44,408 nt of DNA, taken from contig JAOUOP010000063.1 in the NCBI GenBank assembly GCA_029880325.1, positions 1 through 44,408 on the forward strand, read 5' to 3'. This document shows, in pieces, positions 32,495 through 41,075 of this stretch. Each line of letters begins with the position of its first letter. Within the stretch, counting starts at the first letter, position 1. The stretch comes from Myxococcales bacterium. GTDB lineage: Bacteria; Myxococcota_A; Polyangia; Polyangiales; JAFGIB01. The notes under the pieces are model-generated. The model had not been told where the DNA came from, did no database searches, and was given only the letters and a program-made list of their open reading frames with translations. The position numbers and the translations under genes are program-made.

Positions 32495-35350
32495 ATGAGT
32501 CGACCGCGCCTACACCCCTACAACGAACTGCTGCCCCGGGTCGAAAAGCCCTCCCGCTACGTGGGCGGAGAGCACGGCGCGCTCGAAGTCGACGACGCGC
32601 GCTTCGAGCGCGCCGAGTGCAGCATCTGCCTGGCTTTTCCGGACGTCTACGAGGTGGGCATGAGCCACCTCGGCTACAAGATCCTCTACTCGGAGATCAA
32701 CCGCCAGTCAGGGCTTCTGGCCGAGCGCGCCTACGCGCCCTGGCTCGACATGGAGGCCCTGCTGCGCGAGCGCGGCGAGCCGCTGCGTTCGCTCGAAAGC
32801 GGCCACGCCCTGCGCGACTTCGACGTGGTGGGGCTGTCGCTGCAGTTCGAGCTGACCTACACCAACGTGCTGCAGATGCTCGAGCTCGGCGGGCTTTCCC
32901 TGCGCAGCGAAGAGCGCGCTGAAGACGCCCCCCTGGTCATCGGCGGCGGCCCCAGCGCGACCCACTGCGAACCGATGGCGCCGTTTTTCGACGCCTTCCT
33001 GGTCGGCGACGGCGAGGGGCGCACCGCCGAGGTGATGCGCTGCTGGAAGCGCACGCAAAAGGCGGGCCTCTCACGTCTCGAACGCCTGCGCGAGCTCAGC
33101 AAGCTCGGCGGCATCTACGTGCCACGCCTCTACGAGCGCAGCCTCGACGCCGAAGGTGGCGCCCTGGTGGTCAGCGCACCCATCGATGGCGAGGCTCCAC
33201 TGCCGGTGAAGCGGTCCTTCGTCGCCGACCTCTCGCAATATCCCTTCCCCAAAGACTCGCCCATCGCCAACACCGAGACCGTCTTCGACCGCGTCTCGGT
33301 CGAACTCGCCCGCGGCTGCACCGAGGGCTGCCGTTTCTGCCAGGCGGGCATGATCTACCGCCCGGTGCGCGAGCGCAGCCCCGGCGAAGTGCTCGACGTG
33401 GTCGAGGACGCCGTGCGCCGCGGCGGCTACGACGGCGCTTCGCTCACCAGTCTCTCCACCGCCGACTACAGCGCCATCTCGCCGCTGATCCACGCCGTCA
33501 ACAAAAAGCTCAAGCCCCGGCGCGCGCGCCTGTCGGTCTCCTCGCTGCGCGCCTACGGCCTCGACGAAGACGTGCTCGACGAGCTGCGCGACGCCGGCAA
33601 CCAGGGCCTGACCTTCGCGCCCGAAGCCGGCAGCCAGCGCATGCGCGACGTGATCAACAAGAACGTCACCGAAGAGCAGCTGATGGAGACCGCGCGCCGC
33701 ATCTTCTCGCGCGGCTGGCTGCGCATGAAGCTCTACTTCATGATCGGCCTGCCCACCGAAGAAGACGAGGACGTGCTGGCGATCATCCAGACCGGCGCCC
33801 GCGCCCAGGCCATCGGCAAGCGCATCGCCGGACGCTCCGCGCGCGTGACCGTCAGCGTCAGCACCTTCGTGCCCAAGCCCCACACGCCCTTCCAGTGGTG
33901 CGCCATGGACAGCTACGCGGAAGTGACGCGCAAACAGGCGCTGCTGCAGGAAGCCGCGCGCAAGGCCGGCATCACCCTGCGCCTGCACGACGCCAGCGGC
34001 TCCTGGATCGAGGGCGTGCTGGCCCGCGGCGATGCCCGCGTCGCCGACGCCATCGAGCTGGCCTACCGGCGCGGCGCCCGCTTCGACTCCTGGCAGGAGC
34101 GCCTCGACGTGGAGCTGTGGAATCAGGCCTTCGCGGACGCCGGCATCGAGACCGAGCGCGCCCTGGGCACCATCCCCGTCAGCGCCGCCCTACCCTGGCA
34201 GCACCTGGACGTGGGCTTGGCCGAGGGTTTCCTGGCCAAGGAATACCGCAAGGCCTTGCGCGACCGCCTGAGCCCGCCCTGCGGCAAAGCCGTGGGCGCC
34301 TTCGTGCACCACGCCGACCTGGAGAGCCACCAGGCCGACCAACGCAAGCTGGTTTGCTACCACTGCGGCGTCGCCTGCGACATGCAGGGCATGGCCGAAC
34401 GCAGGGCCGACCACCTCATCTCGCTCGAGGCCCTGCGCCCGCGGCCGGCGCCCGCGGCGCCCGAACGCCCCGCTTCCAGCTCGGGACGCAAACGCCCACC
34501 GCCGCGTCCCGACCAGGGCAAGCCCGAGCGCATCCGCCTGCACTTCCACAAGGTCGGGCGCGCAGCCTTCGGCTCCCACCTGGATCTAGTGCGCCTGTTG
34601 CCGCGGCTGTTTCGGCGCCTGGAGCTGCCGCTCTACTACTCCCTGGGCTTCCACCCCAAGCCCGTCATGACCTTCGGCCCGGCGCTCTCACTCGGCGTCG
34701 CAAGCATTGCGGAGTTCGTGGACGTACAGCTGGCCGAGGGTGCGCGACTCGACTTGCAAAACCTGCCGGCGCAGTTGACCGAGGGTTCAATCGCCGGCAT
34801 CGACTTCGAGGCCGCCGTGGCCCTGCGCCCGGGCGACGCCAAGCTCAGCCGCGTGATCGACGAAGCGGTCTACGTCGCCGGCCTGCCGCGCGCGCTCACC
34901 GAGCGCTTCGGCGACGGCAGTGAAGGCGCCGTGGCGGCAGCCATCGCCGCACGCCAAGCGCAACCTCTCGAAGTCACGCGCGTGATGGGACGCCAGCACA
35001 AGCGCATCGACGTGGGACGCTATTTGTTGGAAGCGCACGTGGGCAGCGGCCGGCAGGCGCTGATGCATGCCGGCATCGACGGCGACCTGATGGCGCTCGA
35101 GCTGCGCATCGCCATCACCCCAGGCGGCAGCGCCAAGGCCACTGAAGCACTCGAGGCGCTACTCGACGCGCCCGGCATGTCGATCCCGATCGTGCGCAGC
35201 GAGCTCGGCTTGCACGCAAGCGACGGCCTGATCTCGCCCCTGCGCCTACTCGAGCTAGGCGCCGAGCTCGGCAAGGGGCGGACTGGACACGAAAGTGCCA
35301 CCGTCGTCGAGCCCGAGCCCACCGGCGCCGCAGCGCCGGCGACACCATGA
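32495..35350 (+). CDS. Radical SAM protein fused to DUF2344 domain (TIGR03960/TIGR03936 type)
   Basis: Predicted 951-residue cytosolic protein. Residues about 25-260 resemble a cobalamin-binding-like N-terminal domain of B12-type radical SAM proteins (FPDVYEVGMSHLGYKIL). The radical SAM core follows, with cluster ligands Cys275, Cys279 and Cys282 in GCTEGCRFCQAG. A Cys cluster CYHCGVACDMQG is near residue 630. From about 678, RIRLHFHKVGRAAFGSHLDL and LGFHPKPVMTFGPALSLG mark DUF2344. This fused form is known in several deltaproteobacterial and other lineages, often beside ribonuclease E/G; its reaction is not established, though an RNA-modification role has been proposed from context. ATG 32495 (MSRPRL) is preferred to TTG 32462. 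The stop overlaps the next start (ATGA). Confidence 0.9.
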   Translation: MSRPRLHPYNELLPRVEKPSRYVGGEHGALEVDDARFERAECSICLAFPDVYEVGMSHLGYKILYSEINRQSGLLAERAYAPWLDMEALLRERGEPLRSLESGHALRDFDVVGLSLQFELTYTNVLQMLELGGLSLRSEERAEDAPLVIGGGPSATHCEPMAPFFDAFLVGDGEGRTAEVMRCWKRTQKAGLSRLERLRELSKLGGIYVPRLYERSLDAEGGALVVSAPIDGEAPLPVKRSFVADLSQYPFPKDSPIANTETVFDRVSVELARGCTEGCRFCQAGMIYRPVRERSPGEVLDVVEDAVRRGGYDGASLTSLSTADYSAISPLIHAVNKKLKPRRARLSVSSLRAYGLDEDVLDELRDAGNQGLTFAPEAGSQRMRDVINKNVTEEQLMETARRIFSRGWLRMKLYFMIGLPTEEDEDVLAIIQTGARAQAIGKRIAGRSARVTVSVSTFVPKPHTPFQWCAMDSYAEVTRKQALLQEAARKAGITLRLHDASGSWIEGVLARGDARVADAIELAYRRGARFDSWQERLDVELWNQAFADAGIETERALGTIPVSAALPWQHLDVGLAEGFLAKEYRKALRDRLSPPCGKAVGAFVHHADLESHQADQRKLVCYHCGVACDMQGMAERRADHLISLEALRPRPAPAAPERPASSSGRKRPPPRPDQGKPERIRLHFHKVGRAAFGSHLDLVRLLPRLFRRLELPLYYSLGFHPKPVMTFGPALSLGVASIAEFVDVQLAEGARLDLQNLPAQLTEGSIAGIDFEAAVALRPGDAKLSRVIDEAVYVAGLPRALTERFGDGSEGAVAAAIAARQAQPLEVTRVMGRQHKRIDVGRYLLEAHVGSGRQALMHAGIDGDLMALELRIAITPGGSAKATEALEALLDAPGMSIPIVRSELGLHASDGLISPLRLLELGAELGKGRTGHESATVVEPEPTGAAAPATP

Positions 35351-35973
35351 GCAAGTTCGACGTGCTGCGGAGCGTGCTGCGCAGCACGGCGCGCTCGGCC
35401 CGGGACTCGGTGCTGGGCCCGCGCGCCAGCGAGACGCTCTCCAAGCTGCTGCAGGCCGGGGGCCTCGGCGCGACCACCATCGACGCCGCCACCCTCACCA
35501 TCGCGGTCACGCGCGCCGGCGGCATCGAAGCGGCGACCGTCGCCGGCGACCGCGACCGCCTGCGCGTCGACCTGCGCCTCGACCGCGAACATCACCTGCA
35601 GTTCAGCCTCTTCGGCGCGGGCGTGCAGTTTGCGCCGGGCGGCGCCAAGGAAATTTCCTTTCGCATCGATCCCGCGGAAGCTTCGGCCAAGAGCGCCGCC
35701 CGCGACGCCGTGGCCGCCATCGGCGGCGAAATCGCCAAACGCCTCTGGGGACCGGTCCTGGCCGCAGCACCCGCGGGCGGCCACAGCGCCTTCGTCTCCG
35801 AGACCGGCAGCGGCCGCCTCTTCCTGGACCTGCGCACGGTGCCCGAAGTGCGCTGGGCCATGTCCCGACGCCTGCAGCGCACCTTCATCGAAGCCATCCG
35901 CCTCGAGCGCTGCGAAATCACAGACGGCGCCATCCTGCTGACGCCGAGCGTCGAAGGCCTGCGGCGGCGCTAA
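35347..35973 (+). CDS. Hypothetical protein coupled to the radical SAM gene
   Basis: Predicted 208-residue soluble protein whose ATG overlaps the stop of the radical SAM/DUF2344 gene, so it is translationally coupled. It has no signal peptide or membrane segment. Middle strands (LRVDLRLDREHHLQFSLF, then GVQFAPGGAKEISFRI) are beta-rich; the ends are helical and Arg-rich. I recognise no family. Where many relatives have ribonuclease E/G after the radical SAM gene, this one has an unrelated protein. A partner role is inferred only from the overlap. Confidence 0.65.
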   Translation: MSKFDVLRSVLRSTARSARDSVLGPRASETLSKLLQAGGLGATTIDAATLTIAVTRAGGIEAATVAGDRDRLRVDLRLDREHHLQFSLFGAGVQFAPGGAKEISFRIDPAEASAKSAARDAVAAIGGEIAKRLWGPVLAAAPAGGHSAFVSETGSGRLFLDLRTVPEVRWAMSRRLQRTFIEAIRLERCEITDGAILLTPSVEGLRRR

Positions 35974-36192
35974 GGAGCCGCCGCGAAAGAACAACTTCCC
36001 CCTTTGGTGCGTGACGGCGGAGTGCGGTCGGGACGGCGCCCGGAGGAGAATCCGCAGTCGTACCCGAGGAACATCGAGGATTTCTTCGAGGACGCACGGC
36101 CCGAGCGTGCCCGCCGGTGCGTGCCAAGCGTATGACTTCCGGCTGCGCGGGCCCCAAGGCAACTGCCACGCACAACCGCCGGCAGTCTGTCG

Positions 36193-36198
36193 TACACT
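36193..36198 (+). promoter_or_regulatory. Candidate -10 box of the GST gene
   Basis: TACACT followed by nine bases and then the ATG at 36208. Transcription would begin at or next to the start codon, giving a leaderless mRNA. The same arrangement and nearly the same bases (TAxACTGCCGxCGCx then ATG) precede the glucokinase gene at 42684. The preceding 219 bases (35974-36192) hold no gene; three CGAGGA units occur near 36079-36106. Confidence 0.3.
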
Positions 36199-36207
36199 GC
36201 CGACGCC

Positions 36208-36741
36208 ATGACCCCACGCCTCGAAACCACCGCCCGCTGCGTGGCGACCCCGCGCGTTCTATTCGCAATCGAAGAAGCCAGCATCGATGTGGAGCTGCAG
36301 GTGCAGCAAGACGGGCACTTCGAGCAGACCTACCGGCAGCCGGGCCCTCGCCTCGTCGACGGCGCATTCGAACTCTTCGAGGGCAACGCCATCCTGCGGC
36401 ACATCGGCCGCACGGCGTCGAGCGCCGGCCTCGTTCCCAAAGATTTGCAGTTGCGCGCCCGCATGGATCAGTGGATCGACTTCAACGTCATCCGCATCGG
36501 CCTACCCCTGGTCTACGGCGACGTCGACGAAGCGATGCGACATCTCGGCGTCCTCGATAGCGCCCTCGCGGACCGCGACTACCTCTGCGGCAGCTTCTCG
36601 CTCGCCGATTGCGCCTACGCGACCATGCTCGTGGTGGGCGACGGCTTCCCCCGCGCCCGCTTTGAAAACCTCGACGCCTATCTCACGCGACTGGCAGCCC
36701 GACCGGCATGGGCGCGCGTCTTGGAGCGCTTGCGGCGCTGA
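36208..36741 (+). CDS. Glutathione S-transferase-like protein
   Basis: Predicted 177-residue protein with the two-domain layout of GSTs, but shorter than the usual 200-220. The N-terminal thioredoxin-like part is compact (residues 1-65), with the conserved glutathione-binding Pro region reduced to GPRLVDGAFELFEGNAILRHI, where E-(G/S)-xAI binds the gamma-glutamyl group. The C-terminal helical domain shows the N-cap motif region SLADCAYATML and a typical ending (LDAYLTRLAARPAWARVLERL). The catalytic Ser/Cys/Tyr of domain 1 is not obvious, so it may be a binding or structural GST relative. It stands alone, preceded by a candidate leaderless promoter. Confidence 0.78.
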   Translation: MTPRLETTARCVATPRVLFAIEEASIDVELQVQQDGHFEQTYRQPGPRLVDGAFELFEGNAILRHIGRTASSAGLVPKDLQLRARMDQWIDFNVIRIGLPLVYGDVDEAMRHLGVLDSALADRDYLCGSFSLADCAYATMLVVGDGFPRARFENLDAYLTRLAARPAWARVLERLRR

Positions 36742-37054
36742 ATACGCGGCGGATCGCTTTGGGGGCATTCTCACGGTGGCCACTGCCGCTGAGCCCGGAC
36801 TGCTGAACGCACACTTCCAACTGGTCGCCGTTCTGCTGCGCCAGCGCGCACACGATGAAACTGCGCGACAGCTGCTGAGGACGCGCGACAAACACAACCC
36901 TACGGCCCTGGTCGAAATAAAGTTACCAACTCGACTTCGATCCATCCCGTCCAGCTGCGTTGCGCCGCCTTCAAACACATGGAGTATTCGCGCAGCGCCA
37001 CGCCAGATTTCATCAAGAGTTGGCGCCCCCTGACACCGATCGAACCGCGGCGTA
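36742..37054. other. Gene-poor spacer
   Basis: I see no supportable gene on either strand: open frames here have irregular codon use, many rare-looking residues and no family match. GC content falls near 36900-37100 relative to the rest of the window. Together with the decayed fragment that follows, it looks like the footprint of a lost or rearranged gene. Confidence 0.4.
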
Positions 37055-37492
37055 TTAACCACCCGATAACTCGAAGCAAAATTCGGGTTGCCGCGTTCGA
37101 TTGCGGCGGCCGAACCGCCAAGCAACCAGGCCCAAGGCCAGCCATACGAGGCCATCGGCCCGCGAAGGCCGACGTGAGGCGATACGACAGCCGCAGCCCC
37201 GCGCGCTGTTCATCGACGCGGTTCCGGTTCCAGCGTCGTCGCCGAGAGCCGATACGCCGCTCGACGCTGCCGCTCGCTCGGCCTGACTCACCGAGGCGTC
37301 GTCCACGGCAGTGCCCACATCTCCGGGCGCTGCGGGTTCACCGCAGGTGCTCGCGAACGCGGAGCATGGCGCGATGCCGGCAGCAGCGTCTCCCGTGCAG
37401 TCGCTTTGATTGTCGTTGCACCAGCGCAACCGATAGCCAGCTTCGCAATCCCCGGGCGCAGCCTGATGAGTGAAGCGATGACCAACATCTGG
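37055..37492 (-). pseudogene. Remnant of a MYXO-CTERM-like secreted protein
   Basis: Minus-strand open frame bounded upstream by a TAG at 37495-37493 with no ATG inside the first part. The translation is protein-like: Cys-rich (GDCEAGYRLRWCNDNQSDC, then CSAFASTC), a Ser/Ala/Asp/Thr linker, then GCGCR followed by a hydrophobic helix (LVWLALGLVAW) and a basic tail (RFGRRNR). That ending is the layout of MYXO-CTERM sorting tails. Signal peptide and main domain are missing, so only the C-terminal end of a former surface protein remains, truncated or frameshifted. About 16 residues follow the basic tail, more than usual. Confidence 0.45.
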
Positions 37493-37602
37493 CTACGTTT
37501 CATACAAAGAAAACCTAGCATCATGTCGCCCGAGCAGCACCCGATCCAACCCGCGACGAAGCCATCCGCCGCCAACGCACGCGAGACCGGCCTTCGCACC
37601 GC

Positions 37603-38379
37603 CTATGGCGCACAAGCCCCTTCACACAGTCCATCGACCGGACCGCCCACTGCGCGCGGATGCAGCCCCAGGGTGCACTCGATGGCCCGGGCAGCGCGGT
37701 TAAGCGGCAGCCGAGGGTCGCCCGAGGCGCGCACCGCATCGACCATCATGCGCCCGCCAGCTCCTCCGACCGCAGCGTTGATCTCCGCCACGCACGGCCC
37801 GTCGCCGTCGCTGCCCGGAGCGCCGCAGGGCGGGCTCGTGCAGTAGCAGTCCCAGTCCTGGCAGCCCTGCTCGAGGGCGCACCGCAGCACAGCCCCGCAG
37901 GCAGCGCTCGCCTCGCTGTCGCCCGAGTCGACGCAGTCGAGCACCGCCAGGGCGCACTCCCCACATCCACAATCCAGGCAGTCGGCCGCCAGCGCCGGGG
38001 TGAGCGCGCTCAGCGATGAACCGCAGGCCTCGACCTGCGCGGGTGTAGCCGGTGGTAGCAGGCCCGTATCGGCGTCGGGGGCGCCTGCATCCGTCGTCGT
38101 CGTCGTCCCCCCATCAGCTGGCGTCATCGCCGCATCACTGGCGGCCGCAGCGTCGCTCGCAGGTGCAATGGGCGCCGAGGCGTCCTCCACGTTCGGGGCC
38201 TCGGCCATGGCAGCGTCCATCGGCGAATCGCTCGCGACCGCGGCTTCACCGGGTTCCTCGAGCGACGCCGCGTCGACCCGGTCGGCCTCGGCATCCTCGC
38301 GAAAGGCAAAACCTTCGAAGTCCTGGAAGCAGCCGGCCAGGGCCAGGCCGAGTCCTGCCAGCCATGCGCCGCGCGCCAT
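37603..38379 (-). CDS. Cys-rich lipoprotein of unknown function
   Basis: Predicted 258-residue lipoprotein: signal MARGAWLAGLGLALAGC with the lipidated Cys at 17. A long Ala/Asp/Ser/Glu-rich, probably disordered region (about 25-110) follows. The C-terminal half holds about fourteen Cys in closely spaced pairs (CLDCGCGEC, CYCTSPPCG), predicting several disulfides and hence export. The same layout of a lipid anchor, a disordered Ala/Asp spacer and a Cys-knot-like domain is common in myxobacterial surface proteins. No family can be named. Its start codon shares one base with the stop of the upstream gene (TGATG), so the two are translated together. Confidence 0.7.
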   Translation of the reverse strand: MARGAWLAGLGLALAGCFQDFEGFAFREDAEADRVDAASLEEPGEAAVASDSPMDAAMAEAPNVEDASAPIAPASDAAAASDAAMTPADGGTTTTTDAGAPDADTGLLPPATPAQVEACGSSLSALTPALAADCLDCGCGECALAVLDCVDSGDSEASAACGAVLRCALEQGCQDWDCYCTSPPCGAPGSDGDGPCVAEINAAVGGAGGRMMVDAVRASGDPRLPLNRAARAIECTLGLHPRAVGGPVDGLCEGACAP

Positions 38380-39395
38380 CAGAAGCTGCCTCGTAGTTGT
38401 GACGCGGTAAACGCGCGCTCGACGGCTTCAGGGTCATCGTCGAGCATGAAGAAGACCGCCGCCGTGGCCAGCGAGACCACGGCCCCGATCAGAGTCCCAT
38501 TGGCCGCCAGACGTAGCTGCTGGCCTTGCCGCACCTCCGAGCGAAGCGCCGGGTCGCAGTCGATGCGCCCCGGACACGCCTCTTCGAGCTGGTCATATTT
38601 CTGGGCGGTCAGCGCGCCGAGCACCCCGAAGGCACCGAGGGCCGCGATGCCCACGCCACCTGCGACGTAGGCCGCCGTGCGAAGTGGCCGCGACGGCGCG
38701 TCCTGGGAGAACAGCTCGACCGCGGGCTCGCGGGTGACCGAGGCTCCGGCCTCGGCGCTCGGCTCGGAAGCATCCAACGTCGACTTGACTTCTAGTTTCA
38801 GCACCGCAGCGACTCCTGCCGCCAGTTCCAGGCTCCGCCGCTGCCTGCGTTCGCCCGCGACCAGTACAACCTCGATGACACCCGGATCGGCAGGAATGGC
38901 CTCGTTCCATGCCTGGCGTGGGATCGCCATGCCGCCGACTTCCAGCAGGGCTTGACCCCCCGGATCGGCGATGTGCACCTCGAGCATGGCCAACATGGGC
39001 CCCAGGCTTTCCAATTCATTGCGCGCAGACTGGGCCGCTGCGTGATAGCGCTGGTTGCCCCAGGCCTGCGCCTGGCGCACGACTTGCGCGAAGGCCATGT
39101 AGGCCGCGGCGTGTTGGCCGAGGCCGAGCAACGAGCGCCCAATCATCAGACGCGTGTTGGGGCTGGTCACGGCCGCGTCCGAGCGCTCGAAGAGCTCGAG
39201 GGCCGAGGCGAAGTCCCCGCGTTCAAAAGCCTGCACGCCGGCGTGGTAGTCGTCGCGGGCCGCGCGGGTCTGGACTTCGCTGGCGTGGGCCACCGTCGGC
39301 TGGGCGACACCCCTCGCGCACCAAAGGAGATGGCAAAACACTGCGAAAAGCAAAGCCGTGTTGCGCAATAGCACCGAAAGACTCCCGTCTCCCAT
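38379..39395 (-). CDS. TPR and PEGA-like membrane protein
   Basis: Predicted 338-residue exported protein from ATG 39395 (an upstream extension to 39449 is not needed). A signal peptide ends near GVAQ. Residues about 35-125 are TPR-like (DYHAGVQAFERGDFASALELFERS, quoted in part; then NTRLMIGRSLLGLGQHAAA). Next comes a beta-rich PEGA-like region (LLEVGGMAIPRQAW, VVLVAGERRQRRSLEL). Two hydrophobic helices (AYVAGGVGIAALGAFGVLGAL and TLIGAVVSLATAAVFFML) near the C-terminus anchor it in the membrane. This TPR/PEGA/two-helix layout recurs in Myxococcota; the function is unknown. It is coupled to the Cys-rich lipoprotein gene. The 258-base spacer before it contains one short palindrome. Confidence 0.72.
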   Translation of the reverse strand: MGDGSLSVLLRNTALLFAVFCHLLWCARGVAQPTVAHASEVQTRAARDDYHAGVQAFERGDFASALELFERSDAAVTSPNTRLMIGRSLLGLGQHAAAYMAFAQVVRQAQAWGNQRYHAAAQSARNELESLGPMLAMLEVHIADPGGQALLEVGGMAIPRQAWNEAIPADPGVIEVVLVAGERRQRRSLELAAGVAAVLKLEVKSTLDASEPSAEAGASVTREPAVELFSQDAPSRPLRTAAYVAGGVGIAALGAFGVLGALTAQKYDQLEEACPGRIDCDPALRSEVRQGQQLRLAANGTLIGAVVSLATAAVFFMLDDDPEAVERAFTASQLRGSF

Positions 39396-39508
39396 TGCAG
39401 TCGCCGCCGTCGTAGACGCCCCAGGCCGGAACGCCGGCTGCGAACCCAAACGTCGGCGCGCGCCAAATTACAGCACGGAAGCCTCACCCCTCGCCAGCTG
39501 CGATCGAC

Positions 39509-39522
39509 CTGACCGGGGTCAG
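39509..39522. repeat. 6-2-6 palindrome
   Basis: CTGACC, two bases, GGTCAG, in the 258-base spacer between the TetR-family gene and the TPR/PEGA gene, 114 bases before the latter's start on the minus strand. It could be an operator, possibly for the neighbouring TetR-type regulator, but such a short GC-rich palindrome may arise by chance. Nothing else was seen in the spacer. Confidence 0.3.
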
Positions 39523-39653
39523 ACGCAGCCTCGCATCGGCGCCTTTGTGAGCCTCACCCACACCAAGTGCGGCTGCGACGCACCTGGCCACGCGGTTAGG
39601 CACCGCCGCAAAATTTCACTACAAGTCAGGGCCACCCGAGCGCCGACACGCCG

Positions 39654-40331
39654 TCAGCGCGGCGCCATCGCCGCCAGGATGTACTGCACCGCATGTTCCC
39701 GCTCGCGGTCCAGATCCGGCACCGCGTCGGGACCGTCCTCGAGCACGCCCATCGCCACCAGCATGTTGTCGGCCGTCACGAAGCGATAGATGACGGTGCC
39801 GAAGCCCAGCAGGATCAGCGACTCGACCGGCAAGTCGGTGCGAATGGCACCCATCTGCTGCCCCTGGGCCATGCGCCCGCGCAGGGCGTTGAGCAGCGGG
39901 CCGGCGAGCGTGGACAGGCTGCGCTCGGCGACTTCGTGGGCCACCGAGTCGCTGTCGCGGAAAGCGCCCTCGATGATGCGCAGCAGGCTGCGGTTATTGG
40001 AGCAGAAGTCGAAGAGCATGCCGATGAAGCCGCGCACGGTCTTCTCGAAGTCGCTGGGGTCCGCCAGGGCCTCGAGGCCCGCGGCCGAGACCCGCGACAG
40101 GCCGCGATTGACCACTTCTTCAAACAGTCCGCGCTTGTCGCCGTAGTAGTGGTGCACCAGGGCGTGGTGCACGCCGGCTTCCTGGGCGATGTCGCGCAGC
40201 CGCGCCCCGGCGAAGCCGCGTAGCGAAAAGGCGCGCTCGGCGGCATCGAGAATGCGCCGGCGGCTCTCTTCGGGATTGCGCTTGCGAGCCGGCCGGCTTA
40301 GCTGCGTGTCCTCGGTGTCGTCCTCTTTCAT
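39654..40331 (-). CDS. TetR-family transcriptional regulator
   Basis: 225-residue DNA-binding repressor. The N-terminal helix-turn-helix (RRRILDAAERAFSLRGFAGA, RLRDIAQEAGVHHALVHHYY, then GDKRGLFEEVV) is a textbook TetR domain at about residues 20-68. The C-terminal ligand domain is helical and ends near the stop without a recognisable subfamily. ATG 40331 (MKEDDTED) is chosen; GTG 40361 would overlap cysC. It lies 26 bases after the cysC stop on the same strand and may be co-transcribed, but a functional link is unproven. Target genes and ligand are unknown. Confidence 0.9.
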   Translation of the reverse strand: MKEDDTEDTQLSRPARKRNPEESRRRILDAAERAFSLRGFAGARLRDIAQEAGVHHALVHHYYGDKRGLFEEVVNRGLSRVSAAGLEALADPSDFEKTVRGFIGMLFDFCSNNRSLLRIIEGAFRDSDSVAHEVAERSLSTLAGPLLNALRGRMAQGQQMGAIRTDLPVESLILLGFGTVIYRFVTADNMLVAMGVLEDGPDAVPDLDREREHAVQYILAAMAPR

Positions 40332-40357
40332 GCCTACTACCTGAGCCCAGGGCCCGC

Positions 40358-41014
40358 TCACCCGCGGCCGTTCGGCTCTCCAGACTCGGAGCCAGAGCCC
40401 CCGTCCTCTGCGATCGTTCCTCGCTGCTGGAGGAGTTCGATAACGGAAGCGACGGCCTCGTCCAAGCTTTGGCGCTCCGTGTCTAACACCAATTCCGGCG
40501 CTTCGGGAGCCTCATACGGGGACCCCACGCCGGTGAGGTTGCCGATCTCGCCACTGGCCGCCCGCGCGTAGAGCCCCTTGGGGTCGCGGGCGCGGCAGGC
40601 CTCGACCGAGGCGTTGACGAAGATCTCGAGGAAGTCGCCGGCGCCTAGCAGATCGCGCAGGCGCCGTCGATCGGCCCGGTAGGGCGAGACGAAGGCGCAC
40701 AGGACCACCAACCCGCTGTCGACGAAGAGCCGGGCCACCTCGCCGACGCGACGGATATTTTCCCCGCGATCCTCGCTCGAAAAGCCCAGGTCGCTACACA
40801 GGCCGTGGCGAATGTTGTCGCCGTCGAGCACGTAGGCCGCCACGCCACACCCCAATAGCTTTTGCTCGACGGCGTGGGCCACGGTGCTCTTGCCCGAGCC
40901 CGAAAGACCCGTGAACCACAGCACCACTCCGCCGTGGCCGAGCAGCTCGGCCCGCTCGCGCCGGCTGACCAGGCTCGGCTGCCAGCGGATATTTCTCGAA
41001 CCGGGGTCGCCCAC
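40358..41014 (-). CDS. cysC: Adenylylsulfate (APS) kinase
   Basis: 218-residue kinase converting APS and ATP to PAPS. The Walker A motif is GLSGSGKST, followed by YVLDGDNIRHGLCSDLGFS, FVSPYRADR and VNASVEACRARDPKGLYARA, the standard CysC blocks. GTG 41014 is proposed because the open frame upstream overlaps mltG and is not protein-like; RNIRWQPSLVSRRER is the usual N-terminus. The C-terminal 20 residues are Gly/Ser/Glu-rich. No sulfurylase (cysDN) or PAPS reductase gene is adjacent, so PAPS could feed sulfate assimilation or sulfation of polysaccharides or lipids; the sequence cannot decide. Confidence 0.92.
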   Translation of the reverse strand: MGDPGSRNIRWQPSLVSRRERAELLGHGGVVLWFTGLSGSGKSTVAHAVEQKLLGCGVAAYVLDGDNIRHGLCSDLGFSSEDRGENIRRVGEVARLFVDSGLVVLCAFVSPYRADRRRLRDLLGAGDFLEIFVNASVEACRARDPKGLYARAASGEIGNLTGVGSPYEAPEAPELVLDTERQSLDEAVASVIELLQQRGTIAEDGGSGSESGEPNGRG

Positions 41015-41075
41015 GGCCGCACCATAGCTCGAAAGCGGGAAGTTGGCGCTTCCCGCGCGGCGATCGGCCCGCCGC

